Shown: in pieces, positions 16,713-25,699 of the stretch
Layout: each line of letters starts with the position of its first letter
How positions within the stretch are numbered: the first letter of the stretch is position 1
Assembly: GCF_900110135.1 (NCBI RefSeq)
Contig: NZ_FOCO01000003.1
Location: 62,001-126,000, forward strand
From: Pseudorhodobacter antarcticus
GTDB lineage: Bacteria; Pseudomonadota; Alphaproteobacteria; Rhodobacterales; Rhodobacteraceae
Length of the DNA: 64,000 nt
Direction of reading: 5' to 3'
Program-made: the position numbers and the translations under genes
The notes under the pieces: model-generated
What the model saw: the letters and a program-made list of their open reading frames with translations, nothing else
Databases searched by the model: none
Told to the model about the DNA's origin: nothing

Positions 16713-19700
16713 TCACTCCGCCGCAAGCGCTGTGCCGTCAGTGCCTTGCCGCCACTGCGCCAAAAGGGTGGCGCGGGTGATCGCAGCCTTTTCGGCATTG
16801 GCATGTTTCACCGGGCCATAGCCTCGAATGGTCAGGGGAAGTTCGGCCAACGCTAATGCAATATGCAGCTTTTCTGGGGTGTAGGTGGCGTTGATTTCGG
16901 CCATGTCGGTTTCGAATTGAAGCGTCAAGGCGTGTTCCATTCGGCGTTCCTCTGTGCGGCCAAAGGGGTCAAACCAAGTGCCGCGCAGGCCCCGCGCCAC
17001 GTGCAGCGCGCGAAACACCGGGATAATCCACGCCCCAAAAGCACGTTTTTTGGGGCGGCCTTGGGCGTCACGGCCCGGCATCATGGGGGGGGCTAGGTGA
17101 AAGGTGGGGCGCAGATCGCCGTCAAATTCGGCGCGCGCCTTGCTGACGCTGTCCAGATGCAGGCGCGCCACTTCATATTCATCCTTTATTGCCAACAGCT
17201 TATGATAGCTTCTTGCCATGCTGTCGCGCAAAGGTTTGGGGGCGGCATTGACCAGTGCGTGATAGCGGGCGACCATTCCATCACCGCCATAAGCGCGTAG
17301 CAGGTCCGCGCGGTATTGGACCGGGTCCAGCACGGGGGCTGGTTTTGGGGCCAGTGCTTTGGCGGCCAAGTCGGGGTGCAAAACCGCCCAACGACCAAGC
17401 GCAAAAGCGCGCAAATTACGCTCGGGGCCTGCGCCGTTCAGGGTGATCGCTTGTTGGATCGCATTTAGGGACAGCGGGATAAGGCCCTGTTGCCACGCCG
17501 CGCCAAACACCAGCATGTTGGAATAAATGCTGTCGCCAAGCGTGGCGCGGGCAAGGTCTGTGGCGTCGAAAAACTGCACACGATCTTTCAGACGCGCTTG
17601 CAGCGAGAGCTGTAACCTATCGGAAGGTATCCGAAATTCGGTGTTGCGGGTGAAATCGCCAGTGATAATTTCATGGCTGTTGATCACCGCACCTGTGCGG
17701 CCTGTGGTCATCAACCCAAGCGTTTTGGCACCAGCGCTGACCACCAGATCGCCACCGATCACGGCATCCGCCTCACCCACGGCCACCCGAATGGCAGAGA
17801 TATCGGCGGGGGTGTTGGCAATGCGGCAGTGAATGTGAACCGCACCGCCTTTTTGCGCGAGGCCAGCCATTTCCATCATGCCAGCGCCCTTGCCGTCGAT
17901 ATGGGCTGCCATTGCAAGGATTGCGCCGACGGTGACCACGCCAGTGCCGCCAACGCCTGTGATAACGATATTATGGGTGCCGATGATGCTGGGCAGTTGC
18001 GGTTCGGGCAGGTCGGGCAGCATGATTTCGGCGGTGGCGGCTTTTTTGACCTTTGCCCCTTGCAGCGTTAAGAATGACGGGCAAAACCCTGAGACGCATG
18101 AATAGTCTTTGTTGCACGATGATTGGTCGATTGCGCGTTTGCGGCCCAATTCGGTTTCGACTGGCACGATGGACACGCAGTTGGATTGCACACCGCAATC
18201 GCCGCAGCCTTCGCAGACATCGGTGTTGATGAACACGCGTTTGTCCGGGTCGGGAAAGTCGCCCTTTTTACGGCGGCGGCGTTTTTCGGCGGCGCAGGTT
18301 TGGACATAAACAATCACCGACACGCCGTTGATTTTGCTGAAATCTTCTTGCACCGTGACCATCGCATCGCGGGTGAATTTTTGCACATCGGGGGCAAAGC
18401 GCGACAGGTCCACCGCCTCTTTTGGGTCGTACACCACAGCGACGGTTTGCACGCCCATCGCGCGGACCTCCTCGACAATTCTATAAGCGGTCAGATCGCC
18501 TTCGTTGTGCTGGCCGCCGGTCATGGCGACGGCATCGTTAAACAGGATTTTATAGGTGATGTTGGTGCCCGCAGCCAGCGCGCCGCGAATGGCGAGGATG
18601 CCCGAATGGTTATATGTCCCATCGCCAAGGTTTTGAAACACATGGTTTGTTTTCGAAAACGGCGCCTCGCCCACCCACGACATGCCTTCGCCGCCCATTT
18701 GCGTAAGGCCGGATGTGCCCCGGTCCATCCACAAGGCCATCGTGTGACAGCCAATGCCGCCGCCTGCCCGCGCGCCTGTGGGCAGCAGGGTAGATGTGTT
18801 GTGCGGGCAGCCCGAACAAAAGTAAGGCAAGCGCGCTGCGATATCGGTCGCATTGTCGGATTTGGTGACGTCATCAATGCGTTGCAGGGCGGCCCGCAAT
18901 TGGTCCGTGCCGCGCCCTTCGTCGATGAAAATCGCGCCCAGCTTGGCGGCGATCATCACCGGGTCCAGCGACATGGGCACGGGAAACAGCACCTCGGCGG
19001 TGGGCGACCCTTTACGCCCGCCCCAAACGCGGCGACCGCGGCGATCATCAAAAATCGCCTCTTTGATCTGCACTTCGATCAGTTTGCGCTTTTCCTCCAC
19101 CACGATGATCAAATCCAGCCCATCGGCCCAATCGTGAAAGCCGACCATATCAAGCGGCCACGGCTGGCCGACTTTATAGGTGGTGACCCCCAGCCGTTCA
19201 GCCTCCGGCCCATCAATGCCCAGTAGGGACAGCGCGTGGGTCAAATCCAGCCAGTTTTTGCCCGCCGCGACCAAACCAATCCGCGCCCCCGGCTTGCCCC
19301 ACACCCTTTTGTCCATCCCATTGGCACGGGAAAACGCCTCAGCGGCATAGCGTTTGAAGTTGACCAAACGCGCCTCTTGCGGGACCCAGTGATCGTTCAG
19401 GCGAATGTTCAGCCCGCCGTCGGGCATCGTGAAATCGGGTTGCACAAAGGACATGCGGTCAAGACGGGTGTCGACCACGCTTGTCGCCTCTACCGTGTCT
19501 TTCATCAATTTCAGGCCGGTCCACAGGCCAGAAAACCGCGACAGGGCAAAGGCGTATAGGCCGTAATCCAAAATCTCTTGCACACCCGCAGGCGAAATCA
19601 CCGGGATCGACGCATCCACCGCCGCCCATTCCGACTGGTGGCAGGTGGTCGAACTTTCGCCCGTGTGGTCATCACCCAGCGCCATGATCACGCCCCCAAG

Positions 19701-20108
19701 CGCGGAACTGCCTGCCAAATTGGCATGGCGCATCACATCGCCAGACCGGTCCACCCCCGGCCCTTTGCCGTACCACAACCCAAACACCCCCTCAAACCGC
19801 CCCTGCCCGCGCAATTCGGCCTGCTGGCTGCCCCAAACGGCGGTGGCGGCCAAATCCTCATTCAAGCCTGGTTGAAAGGTGATGTCGGACGCCGCCAATG
19901 CACCCTGCGCCCGCGCCATTTGCTGGTCCACCGCACCCAAGGGCGAGCCGCGATACCCCGTCACAAACCCCGCCGTGTTCAGACCAAGCGCTTTGTCGCG
20001 TGCCTTTTGCATCAGCATCAAGCGCACAAGTGCCTGCGTTCCGTTCAAAAGCACCGGGGATTTGGTTAAATCCAAGCGGTCCTTTAGCGAAATCTGTTGA
20101 TTTGTCAT
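16713..20108 (-). CDS. Indolepyruvate ferredoxin oxidoreductase, fused form
   Basis: This 1131-residue fusion combines the IorA and IorB parts. It has an N-terminal transketolase-like domain, a TPP-binding region (CSGCPHNTSTLLP, later FNDAVAMTGGQHNEGD), a cysteine-rich ferredoxin-like segment (DVCEGCGDCGVQSNC then CNKDYSCVSGFCPSF), a gamma-type domain (GVGGTGVVTVGAILAMAA) and a long C-terminal domain. It oxidises indolepyruvate or other aryl or branched 2-oxoacids to acyl-CoA with ferredoxin. ATG 20108 has GGAGGGG upstream, preferred to 20135. It is divergent from the LysR gene, with a perfect palindrome in the shared gap. Confidence 0.93.
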   Translation of the reverse strand: MTNQQISLKDRLDLTKSPVLLNGTQALVRLMLMQKARDKALGLNTAGFVTGYRGSPLGAVDQQMARAQGALAASDITFQPGLNEDLAATAVWGSQQAELRGQGRFEGVFGLWYGKGPGVDRSGDVMRHANLAGSSALGGVIMALGDDHTGESSTTCHQSEWAAVDASIPVISPAGVQEILDYGLYAFALSRFSGLWTGLKLMKDTVEATSVVDTRLDRMSFVQPDFTMPDGGLNIRLNDHWVPQEARLVNFKRYAAEAFSRANGMDKRVWGKPGARIGLVAAGKNWLDLTHALSLLGIDGPEAERLGVTTYKVGQPWPLDMVGFHDWADGLDLIIVVEEKRKLIEVQIKEAIFDDRRGRRVWGGRKGSPTAEVLFPVPMSLDPVMIAAKLGAIFIDEGRGTDQLRAALQRIDDVTKSDNATDIAARLPYFCSGCPHNTSTLLPTGARAGGGIGCHTMALWMDRGTSGLTQMGGEGMSWVGEAPFSKTNHVFQNLGDGTYNHSGILAIRGALAAGTNITYKILFNDAVAMTGGQHNEGDLTAYRIVEEVRAMGVQTVAVVYDPKEAVDLSRFAPDVQKFTRDAMVTVQEDFSKINGVSVIVYVQTCAAEKRRRRKKGDFPDPDKRVFINTDVCEGCGDCGVQSNCVSIVPVETELGRKRAIDQSSCNKDYSCVSGFCPSFLTLQGAKVKKAATAEIMLPDLPEPQLPSIIGTHNIVITGVGGTGVVTVGAILAMAAHIDGKGAGMMEMAGLAQKGGAVHIHCRIANTPADISAIRVAVGEADAVIGGDLVVSAGAKTLGLMTTGRTGAVINSHEIITGDFTRNTEFRIPSDRLQLSLQARLKDRVQFFDATDLARATLGDSIYSNMLVFGAAWQQGLIPLSLNAIQQAITLNGAGPERNLRAFALGRWAVLHPDLAAKALAPKPAPVLDPVQYRADLLRAYGGDGMVARYHALVNAAPKPLRDSMARSYHKLLAIKDEYEVARLHLDSVSKARAEFDGDLRPTFHLAPPMMPGRDAQGRPKKRAFGAWIIPVFRALHVARGLRGTWFDPFGRTEERRMEHALTLQFETDMAEINATYTPEKLHIALALAELPLTIRGYGPVKHANAEKAAITRATLLAQWRQGTDGTALAAE

Positions 20109-20144
20109 AACGCGCCCCTCCCGGTACATCATCAAGGTCCAACA

Positions 20145-20165
20145 TAGGTCAAAAATACTGACCTA
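20145..20165. promoter_or_regulatory. Palindromic operator candidate between the oxidoreductase and LysR genes
   Basis: TAGGTCA (20145-20151) and TGACCTA (20159-20165) are perfect inverted arms with a 7-base spacer. The site is 37 bases upstream of the oxidoreductase ATG and about 100 bases upstream of the LysR ATG, where a regulator could act on either gene. Confidence 0.5.
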
Positions 20166-20265
20166 CAAAGCGAAAGTTTATCGGCATTAAATCTTTCCTT
20201 GGTGATGATAGTCGATAGTCAGGTTACTTCGTGTTAGCGTGTACAAAATTTGTGAGAGTGTCGGG

Positions 20266-21177
20266 ATGGACTGGGATAAGCTAAGAATATTTCACGCGGT
20301 GGCCGATGCGGGCAGCCTGACCCACGCGGGGGATGTGCTGCATCTGTCGCAATCGGCGGTGTCGCGGCAAATCCGGTCGCTGGAAGATAGCCTGAGCGTG
20401 ACCTTGTTTCACCGCCACGCGCGCGGATTGATTCTGACCGAACAAGGCGAATTGCTGTTTGATGCGACCAAATCCATGGTCAAACGGCTGGATGCTGCTG
20501 CCGCCCGTATTCGCGACAGCGAGGATGAGGTGTTTGGCGAATTGCGCGTGACCACGACCACGGGGTTTGGCACGCTGTGGCTGGCGCCGCGCCTGCCCGC
20601 GCTTTATGCTAAATATCCCAGCCTGAAAATTGATTTAATGCTGGAAGAACGCGTGTTGGACCTGCCCATGCGCGAGGCGGACGTGGCCATTCGCATGAAA
20701 GAGCCGTCACAGGCCGACCTGATCCGGCGGCGGTTGATGAACATTCGGATGCGGCTTTACGCAACGCCGGAGTATTTGGAGCAGGCGGGGATGCCCGCAA
20801 CCATGGCCGATTTCGCGCAACATCGTTTGATTTGCCAAAACACCGGGGCGGCGCAGGTCGCAGCGGGCGCATCATTGGTGCAGCAGTTGATGGCGTTTGA
20901 TATTCCGTCCACGTTGACCGTGAACAATTATTTCGGCGTGCTGCAAGGCGTGTTGTCACATCTGGGCATCGGCGTGCTGCCCGATTATTTGACCGAGGAT
21001 TTTCCAAAGCTGGTGCGCGTGTTGCCCGATGTCGAATCGGGCGAAGTGCCCGTGTTCCTTGCCTACCCAGAGGAGTTGCGCCAGTCAAAACGGGTCGCAG
21101 CCTTTCGCGATTTCGTAACTGAGGAAATTTTCGCCTATCGCAAACGCCAACGCGTCGCGGCCGAAGGAGAAGATTAG
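20266..21177 (+). CDS. LysR-family regulator, LsrB/VtlR-like
   Basis: The 303-residue protein has an N-terminal winged helix-turn-helix (residues 1-60, MDWDKLRIFHAVADAGSLTH and LSQSAVSRQIRSLE) and an effector domain. From memory it is closest to LsrB/VtlR of Rhizobiales: shared features include DWDKLR.FHA, FHRHARGLILTEQGE, GELRVTTT.G.G..WL and a C-terminal YPEELR..KR.AAFRDF. Those regulators switch on neighbouring AbcR small RNAs. A candidate small RNA lies 120 bases downstream here on the same strand. ATG 20266 fits family starts; the frame's earlier start at 20239 does not. Confidence 0.85.
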   Translation: MDWDKLRIFHAVADAGSLTHAGDVLHLSQSAVSRQIRSLEDSLSVTLFHRHARGLILTEQGELLFDATKSMVKRLDAAAARIRDSEDEVFGELRVTTTTGFGTLWLAPRLPALYAKYPSLKIDLMLEERVLDLPMREADVAIRMKEPSQADLIRRRLMNIRMRLYATPEYLEQAGMPATMADFAQHRLICQNTGAAQVAAGASLVQQLMAFDIPSTLTVNNYFGVLQGVLSHLGIGVLPDYLTEDFPKLVRVLPDVESGEVPVFLAYPEELRQSKRVAAFRDFVTEEIFAYRKRQRVAAEGED

Positions 21178-21263
21178 GGGTAAAACCTGTATCTTATCCG
21201 CCACTTATACCAGCCATGCAAAAACCGCATATCGGCCATTCCTGAACTGAATGGTCAAAAAAC

Positions 21264-21292
21264 TTGCACGATAGAAACACCCGCCCTATCTG
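21264..21292 (+). promoter_or_regulatory. Promoter of the candidate sRNA
   Basis: TTGCAC (21264-21269), a 17-base spacer and TATCTG (21287-21292) form a good sigma70-type promoter. Initiation would fall at about 21298-21300, precisely where the first predicted RNA hairpin begins. Confidence 0.55.
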
Positions 21293-21297
21293 GGAAC

Positions 21298-21377
21298 TTG
21301 AAGGCAGCAATGATTTGCTCTTGTCGCCTTCACCTCCCTGTTGGACTTGGCCGAGCGAAAGCTCGGCCCTTTTTTTT
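21298..21377 (+). ncRNA. Candidate trans-acting small RNA, AbcR (alpha-r15)-like
   Basis: An approximately 80-base RNA is supported by a promoter, a closed structure and a terminator. The 5' hairpin pairs GAAGGC (21300-21305) with GCCTTC (21326-21331) and contains an inner AGCAA/TTGCT stem. An unpaired linker follows with CCTCCC (21333-21338), complementary to Shine-Dalgarno sequences. The GGCCGAGC-GAAA-GCTCGGCC hairpin and eight T end it. AbcR RNAs of Rhizobiales have unpaired CU-rich seed regions and sit beside an LsrB/VtlR-type LysR gene, as here. Family membership is inference; no protein frame explains this 310-base gap. Confidence 0.5.
21349..21377 (+). terminator. Intrinsic terminator of the candidate sRNA
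   Basis: An 8-bp perfect GC-rich stem (21349-21356 with 21361-21368) with a GAAA tetraloop is followed by C and eight T (21370-21377). Confidence 0.9.
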
Positions 21378-21487
21378 GGTCATGGGTCAAAGGGTGGTGC
21401 AATCGCGCTTGAAACTTGCCTTTGCCCTTCCCCTTTATGTCCCTTTCGCCTAGGAACACGGCAACGTTTTACCGATGGGAAATCGCC

Positions 21488-23659
21488 ATGACCAAACCCG
21501 TGTTCGAACCTGCAATCACCCCCGAATTGATCGCCGCACATGGGTTGAAACCCGATGAATACACCCGCTTGCTGGAGATTATCGGGCGGGAACCGAGTTA
21601 CACCGAACTCGGCATATTCTCGGCCATGTGGAATGAACATTGTTCCTATAAATCATCGAAAAAATGGCTGCGCACTTTGCCCACCACCGGGCCGCAAGTG
21701 ATTTGCGGACCGGGTGAAAACGCGGGTGTGGTCGATATTGGCGATGGCCAAGCCGTTATTTTCAAAATGGAAAGCCACAACCACCCATCCTATATTGAAC
21801 CGCACCAAGGGGCTGCCACGGGCGTTGGCGGCATTTTGCGCGATGTGTTCACGATGGGCGCGCGCCCGATTGCCGCGATGAATGCGCTGTCGTTCGGAGT
21901 GCCCGCCCATCCCAAAACTAAGCATCTGGTCAAGGGCGTGGTTGAAGGTGTGGGCAGTTATGGCAACGCGTTTGGCGTGCCCACGGTGGGCGGTGAAGTG
22001 CGGTTTCACGCCAGCTATAACGGCAACTGTTTGGTCAACGCTTTTGCGGCGGGTTTGGCCGATACGGACAAGATTTTCTATTCCGTGGCATCGGGCGTGG
22101 GCATGCCTGTGGTGTATTTGGGTGCCAAAACCGGCCGCGATGGCGTGGGCGGCGCGACCATGGCAAGTGCCGAATTTGACGACACGATTGAAGAAAAGCG
22201 CCCCACCGTGCAGGTTGGCGACCCCTTTACCGAAAAACGCCTGCTGGAGGCGTGTTTGGAGTTGATGCAAACTGGCGCGGTGATTTCCATCCAAGATATG
22301 GGGGCCGCGGGCCTGACCTGTTCGGCGGTGGAAATGGGCGACAAAGGCGGGCTGGGGATTCGGTTGCAGTTGAACGACGTGCCGCAGCGCGAATTGCACA
22401 TGACCGCGTATGAGATGATGCTGTCGGAGAGCCAAGAACGCATGTTGATGGTGCTGAACCCGGCGCTGGAGGCGCAGGCGCGGGCGGTGTTTGTGAAATG
22501 GGACCTTGATTTCGCGATTGTAGGCGAAACCATCGCTGAAGATCGGTTCCTGATCATGCTGGGGGATGAGGTGAAGGCGGATTTGCCTTTGTCGAAACTG
22601 GCATCCTCGGCCCCCGAATATGATCGCCCTTGGGTGGAAACGCCCAAAGCGGCCCCGTTGGGCGATGTGCCTGCGATTGGTGCGATGGACGCCTTGCGCG
22701 CGCTGATTGGCAGCCCGAATTACGCGCACAAGGCCTGGGTGTATGAGCAGTATGACAGCATGGTTATGGCCGACACGGTGCGCACACCGGGCCTTGGCGC
22801 GGGCGTGGTGCGGGTGCATGGCACGCCAAAACTGCTGGCGTTCACATCCGATGTAACGCCGCGCTATGTTATGGCCAACCCGTTTGAAGGTGGCAAACAG
22901 GCGGTGGCCGAGGCGTATCGCAACTTGTGTGCCGTGGGGGCGACACCTTTGGCGACCACGGACAATTTAAACTTTGGCAACCCGGAAAAGCCTGAAATCA
23001 TGGGGCAATTTGTGGGTGCTATCAAGGGCATCGGCGCTGCGGTGGCCGCGTTGGACATGCCGATCGTGTCGGGCAACGTGTCGCTGTACAATGAAACTGA
23101 CGGCAAGGGGATTTTGCCAACGCCAACGATTGGCGCGGTGGGTATTTTGGCCAGCGCCGATGATCTGATCGCGGGCCTGCCGCAAAACGGCGACATGGTC
23201 TTGGTGATCGGCGAAACCCACGGACATATGGGCCAAACCGCCCTTTTGGCCGAGGCGTTTGGGATGGAAACCGGCGATGCCCCCCATGTGGATTTGAAAG
23301 CGGAGCGTAAACACGGCGAATTCCTGCGCAAACACCGCAAACTGGTCAATGCCGCGACCGATTTGGGCGATGGGGGCCTTGCGCTTGCCGCGTTTGAAAT
23401 GGCTGAAGGGGCGGGCTTTGGCGTTTGGCTGGAAACCGGGTCTGTGACCACGCTGTTTGCCGAAGACCAAGCGCGCTATCTGGTGGCGTGCGATGTCGCC
23501 GATGCAGCCGCATTGATGGCGGCGGGCGAAAAAGCGGGCGTTGCGGTGAAACAGGTCGGGCAGTTTGGCGGGACCAGCGTGTGTTTTGGCACGGCATCGG
23601 CCCCGATGGTGGAACTGTCTGCGCTGTACAGAACCGCGTTTGAAAAAGCGGTGGGGTGA
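21488..23659 (+). CDS. purL: Phosphoribosylformylglycinamidine synthase subunit PurL
   Basis: PurL is the synthetase subunit that makes FGAM from FGAR, ATP and ammonia in purine synthesis, working with PurQ and PurS. The 723-residue small-type protein has [20 protein letters not shown] (near residue 40), [20 protein letters not shown] and two AIRS-like halves (second with [18 protein letters not shown]). The in-frame extension to 21416 is rejected: [15 protein letters not shown] is the family start. The preceding gap holds the sRNA and its terminator, so purL likely has its own promoter. Confidence 0.97.
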   Translation: MTKPVFEPAITPELIAAHGLKPDEYTRLLEIIGREPSYTELGIFSAMWNEHCSYKSSKKWLRTLPTTGPQVICGPGENAGVVDIGDGQAVIFKMESHNHPSYIEPHQGAATGVGGILRDVFTMGARPIAAMNALSFGVPAHPKTKHLVKGVVEGVGSYGNAFGVPTVGGEVRFHASYNGNCLVNAFAAGLADTDKIFYSVASGVGMPVVYLGAKTGRDGVGGATMASAEFDDTIEEKRPTVQVGDPFTEKRLLEACLELMQTGAVISIQDMGAAGLTCSAVEMGDKGGLGIRLQLNDVPQRELHMTAYEMMLSESQERMLMVLNPALEAQARAVFVKWDLDFAIVGETIAEDRFLIMLGDEVKADLPLSKLASSAPEYDRPWVETPKAAPLGDVPAIGAMDALRALIGSPNYAHKAWVYEQYDSMVMADTVRTPGLGAGVVRVHGTPKLLAFTSDVTPRYVMANPFEGGKQAVAEAYRNLCAVGATPLATTDNLNFGNPEKPEIMGQFVGAIKGIGAAVAALDMPIVSGNVSLYNETDGKGILPTPTIGAVGILASADDLIAGLPQNGDMVLVIGETHGHMGQTALLAEAFGMETGDAPHVDLKAERKHGEFLRKHRKLVNAATDLGDGGLALAAFEMAEGAGFGVWLETGSVTTLFAEDQARYLVACDVADAAALMAAGEKAGVAVKQVGQFGGTSVCFGTASAPMVELSALYRTAFEKAVG

Positions 23660-23723
23660 ACCGCACCACCTTGCGGTGCGCTGGCGCGCGCCCTAGATTG
23701 ATGTTGAAGACAGGAGTACACTC

Positions 23724-23966
23724 ATGCCCATGCAAGCGCAGGACATCGAAAATTTGATCCGCGACACGTTCCCGGACGCGAAAATCACCATCACCGACCT
23801 TGCCGGCGACGGCAATCACTGGGCGGCCGAGGTGATTGATGCCAGCTTTAAGGGCATGAACCGGGTGCAACAACAGCGCGCGGTCTATGCCAGCCTGAAA
23901 GGCAAAATGGACGGCGCGCATGGTGAATTGCACGCGCTGGCGCTGACCACCAAAGCACCGGACTAA
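23724..23966 (+). CDS. BolA family protein
   Basis: The 80-residue BolA-fold protein begins MPMQAQDIENLIRDTFPDAKI and has the loop GDGNHWAAEVIDASFKGMNRVQQQR. It is of the short BolA/YrbA class. Such proteins pair with CGFS monothiol glutaredoxins, binding a shared [2Fe-2S] cluster; the glutaredoxin gene follows after 60 bases. A role in iron-sulfur cluster handling is therefore likely. Confidence 0.92.
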   Translation: MPMQAQDIENLIRDTFPDAKITITDLAGDGNHWAAEVIDASFKGMNRVQQQRAVYASLKGKMDGAHGELHALALTTKAPD

Positions 23967-24026
23967 CGTTACAAAGACATGAAACTCGCCCCGCGCGCGC
24001 GGGACACCAAACCGAAAGACAGGCCA

Positions 24027-24389
24027 ATGACCGACGCAAAAGAGCAAATTCAGAAAACCATCGACAGCAATGATGTTGTGCTGTTCATGAAGGGCAACAA
24101 AGCGATGCCGCAATGCGGGTTCTCTTCCCGCGTGGCAGGGGTTTTGAATTTCATGGGCGTTGATTTCGCCGATGTAAACGTTTTGGAAAACACCGATATT
24201 CGCCAAGGCATCAAGGATTTTTCCGATTGGCCGACCATCCCGCAGCTGTACATCAAGGGCGAATTTGTGGGCGGTTGTGATATCATCACGGAAATGACGC
24301 TGAACGGCGAATTGGACCAGATGTTTGAGGCCAAAGGTGTGGCATTTGACAAAGCCGCGGCAGAGAAAATTCGCGAAGCCAACGCTTAA
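24027..24389 (+). CDS. grxD: Monothiol glutaredoxin (CGFS type)
   Basis: The 120-residue Grx4-type protein has the CGFS active site at residues 30-33 within FMKGNKAMPQCGFSS, the WPTIPQLYIKGEFVGGCDI glutathione-binding segment and a normal C-terminal helix. It carries or transfers [2Fe-2S] clusters together with BolA. The longer frame start at 23979 adds an Arg/Pro leader unlike the family, so ATG 24027 is used. A terminator lies 34 bases downstream. Confidence 0.96.
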   Translation: MTDAKEQIQKTIDSNDVVLFMKGNKAMPQCGFSSRVAGVLNFMGVDFADVNVLENTDIRQGIKDFSDWPTIPQLYIKGEFVGGCDIITEMTLNGELDQMFEAKGVAFDKAAAEKIREANA

Positions 24390-24422
24390 CCCATCGCATG
24401 AAGAACGCTGTGTAATCCATTG

Positions 24423-24449
24423 AAAAGGCGGATCATTGACCCGCCTTTT
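24423..24449 (+). terminator. Bidirectional terminator between grxD and zapA
   Basis: AAAAGGCGG (24423-24431) pairs with CCGCCTTTT (24441-24449). The A-run on one side and T-run on the other allow it to end both the plus-strand bolA-grxD unit and the minus-strand zapA unit. Confidence 0.8.
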
Positions 24450-24464
24450 GTGTTTCAAGGGGCA

Positions 24465-24479
24465 GTGCGTTACACGCAC
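24465..24479. repeat. Short extragenic palindrome (GTGCGT...ACGCAC)
   Basis: GTGCGT and ACGCAC flank TAC, followed by CCTACC. Palindromes of this shape recur as short repeated units in many bacterial genomes; only one clear copy is seen in this window. Confidence 0.35.
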
Positions 24480-24491
24480 CCTACCAATGCA

Positions 24492-24866
24492 TCACCCGGC
24501 GATACGGTCTTCAATCTTGCGCGCCAACGCCTCAGCCCGCGCGGCGATTTCGGCCATCGTTTCAGGGATTTGTGGCGGGATGACCGAGACTTGGATTTTC
24601 TGCGGTTCGGGCAAGGGACGGTTTTCCAACTCCTCCACCCGGGCTTGCAAAACGCGCAGTTGATCTTCCACCGATGCGGTGCGATCGGCCAGCATCAAGC
24701 CCGACATCAACAGCATCCGCGCTTCCGGTAAACGGCCCATTTGGGCGACCAAAGGCTGCGCTTCGGTGTCCAGCATGGCGGCTGCGGTGCGCAAAAAATG
24801 CTCTTCGCCTTCCTGGCAGGCGACCATAAAGCTGCGGCCGCCGATGGTGATTTCCAGTTCAGCCAT
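24492..24866 (-). CDS. zapA: Cell division protein ZapA
   Basis: The 124-residue ZapA-family protein has the N-terminal fold (MAELEITIGGRSFMVACQEG then EEHFLRTAAAMLD) and a C-terminal coiled coil (VEDQLRVLQARVEELE). ZapA cross-links FtsZ filaments. Its start overlaps the stop of the coiled-coil gene upstream by 8 bases. It ends against the bidirectional terminator shared with grxD. Confidence 0.88.
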   Translation of the reverse strand: MAELEITIGGRSFMVACQEGEEHFLRTAAAMLDTEAQPLVAQMGRLPEARMLLMSGLMLADRTASVEDQLRVLQARVEELENRPLPEPQKIQVSVIPPQIPETMAEIAARAEALARKIEDRIAG

Positions 24867-25443
24867 GGGCGCGCGCCTCCTCGATCAAGGGTTTTAGCTC
24901 GGCCAAAATCTCATCCATTTCGGCAGTTTCGGTGTGGCGAGTGGCGCGCAGGGATTCAAGTTCGGCCAGCATAGCTTTGTTTATCAGATGCGGTTCCGCC
25001 AGATTGTCGGCAGCCGCCTCATGCAGCACGCGCAGATGTTCGCGCAGTTGCACGGTGGATTTGCGCATGCGTTGCAGTTCCAACCCTTGAATATCAAGCT
25101 GTTGGGTCATTTTTTCCACCCGCGCCTCTAGCTGGCTTTGCGGGGCTGCCTCTCGGACGGGGGCCGTGTCGCGGGGGGCAGCGTCGCGGGTTGAGCTGGA
25201 TTTCAACCGTTCGGTCAGCTGCGCCACGGTCGCCTTTTCGGCGGCAAGGGCGGCTTTCAACCGGGCCAGTTCGCCCTCCAGCGCGCTGGTATCCACGGCG
25301 GGCGCAGGACTGGCAGGCACAGGATTGGCAGGCACAGGATTGGCAGCACCGCCCTGCCCCAGTTTGTCCAACCCAGCCCCGATCCGCGCCAGCGCAGAGG
25401 TGATGCGCCGTTCCAGCTCCGCGATATTGCTTTGGTCACTCAT
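24859..25443 (-). CDS. Coiled-coil protein upstream of zapA
   Basis: This 194-residue protein is not of a family I can name. It has an N-terminal helix (SDQSNIAELERRITSALARI), a Pro/Ala linker encoded by a 15-bp tandem repeat (NPVPA units, residues about 35-45), then long heptad-like helices (ALEGELARLKAALAAEKATV and LEARVEKMTQQLDIQG). Its 8-base overlap with zapA suggests a partner in Z-ring function, which is inference. ATG 25443 is chosen over the frame opening at 25509 because MSDQSNIAELERR looks like a natural start. It is divergent from tkt. Confidence 0.75.
   Translation of the reverse strand: MSDQSNIAELERRITSALARIGAGLDKLGQGGAANPVPANPVPASPAPAVDTSALEGELARLKAALAAEKATVAQLTERLKSSSTRDAAPRDTAPVREAAPQSQLEARVEKMTQQLDIQGLELQRMRKSTVQLREHLRVLHEAAADNLAEPHLINKAMLAELESLRATRHTETAEMDEILAELKPLIEEARAHG
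25306..25345. repeat. 15-bp tandem repeat inside the coiled-coil gene
   Basis: About 2.7 units of aggaYtggcaggcac are found (25306-25320, 25321-25335, partial 25336-25345). They encode Pro-Val-Pro-Ala spacer units and can change number without breaking the frame. Confidence 0.85.
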
Positions 25444-25699
25444 GAAAATGCCCCTTTGCCTTTGGTCTTGCTTGCGCGCCCATCGTCCAGAACGAATCGC
25501 CCGCGTCAACGGTTTTTTTCATCTTATCCCAAAGCGGCGGGGAATTGCGCCCCCCTTTAGGATCAAGCGGTTGCCGGACGTGCTTGATCTTGCCGCTTAT
25601 GTTGATATGCAGCAGGGGAACGTGGGAAAATGGGGTGTTCTGTGCCCTTGTCCGGCCCTGCACGCGCCCACCAGCGCCCCCAATTGAAGGAAGATCGCT

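Noticed and set aside
21178-21487. Purine riboswitch or leader peptide for purL
   Set aside because: No aptamer-like core or short leader frame is seen; the structure ends in a complete terminator 110 bases upstream of purL and is better explained as a separate small RNA.
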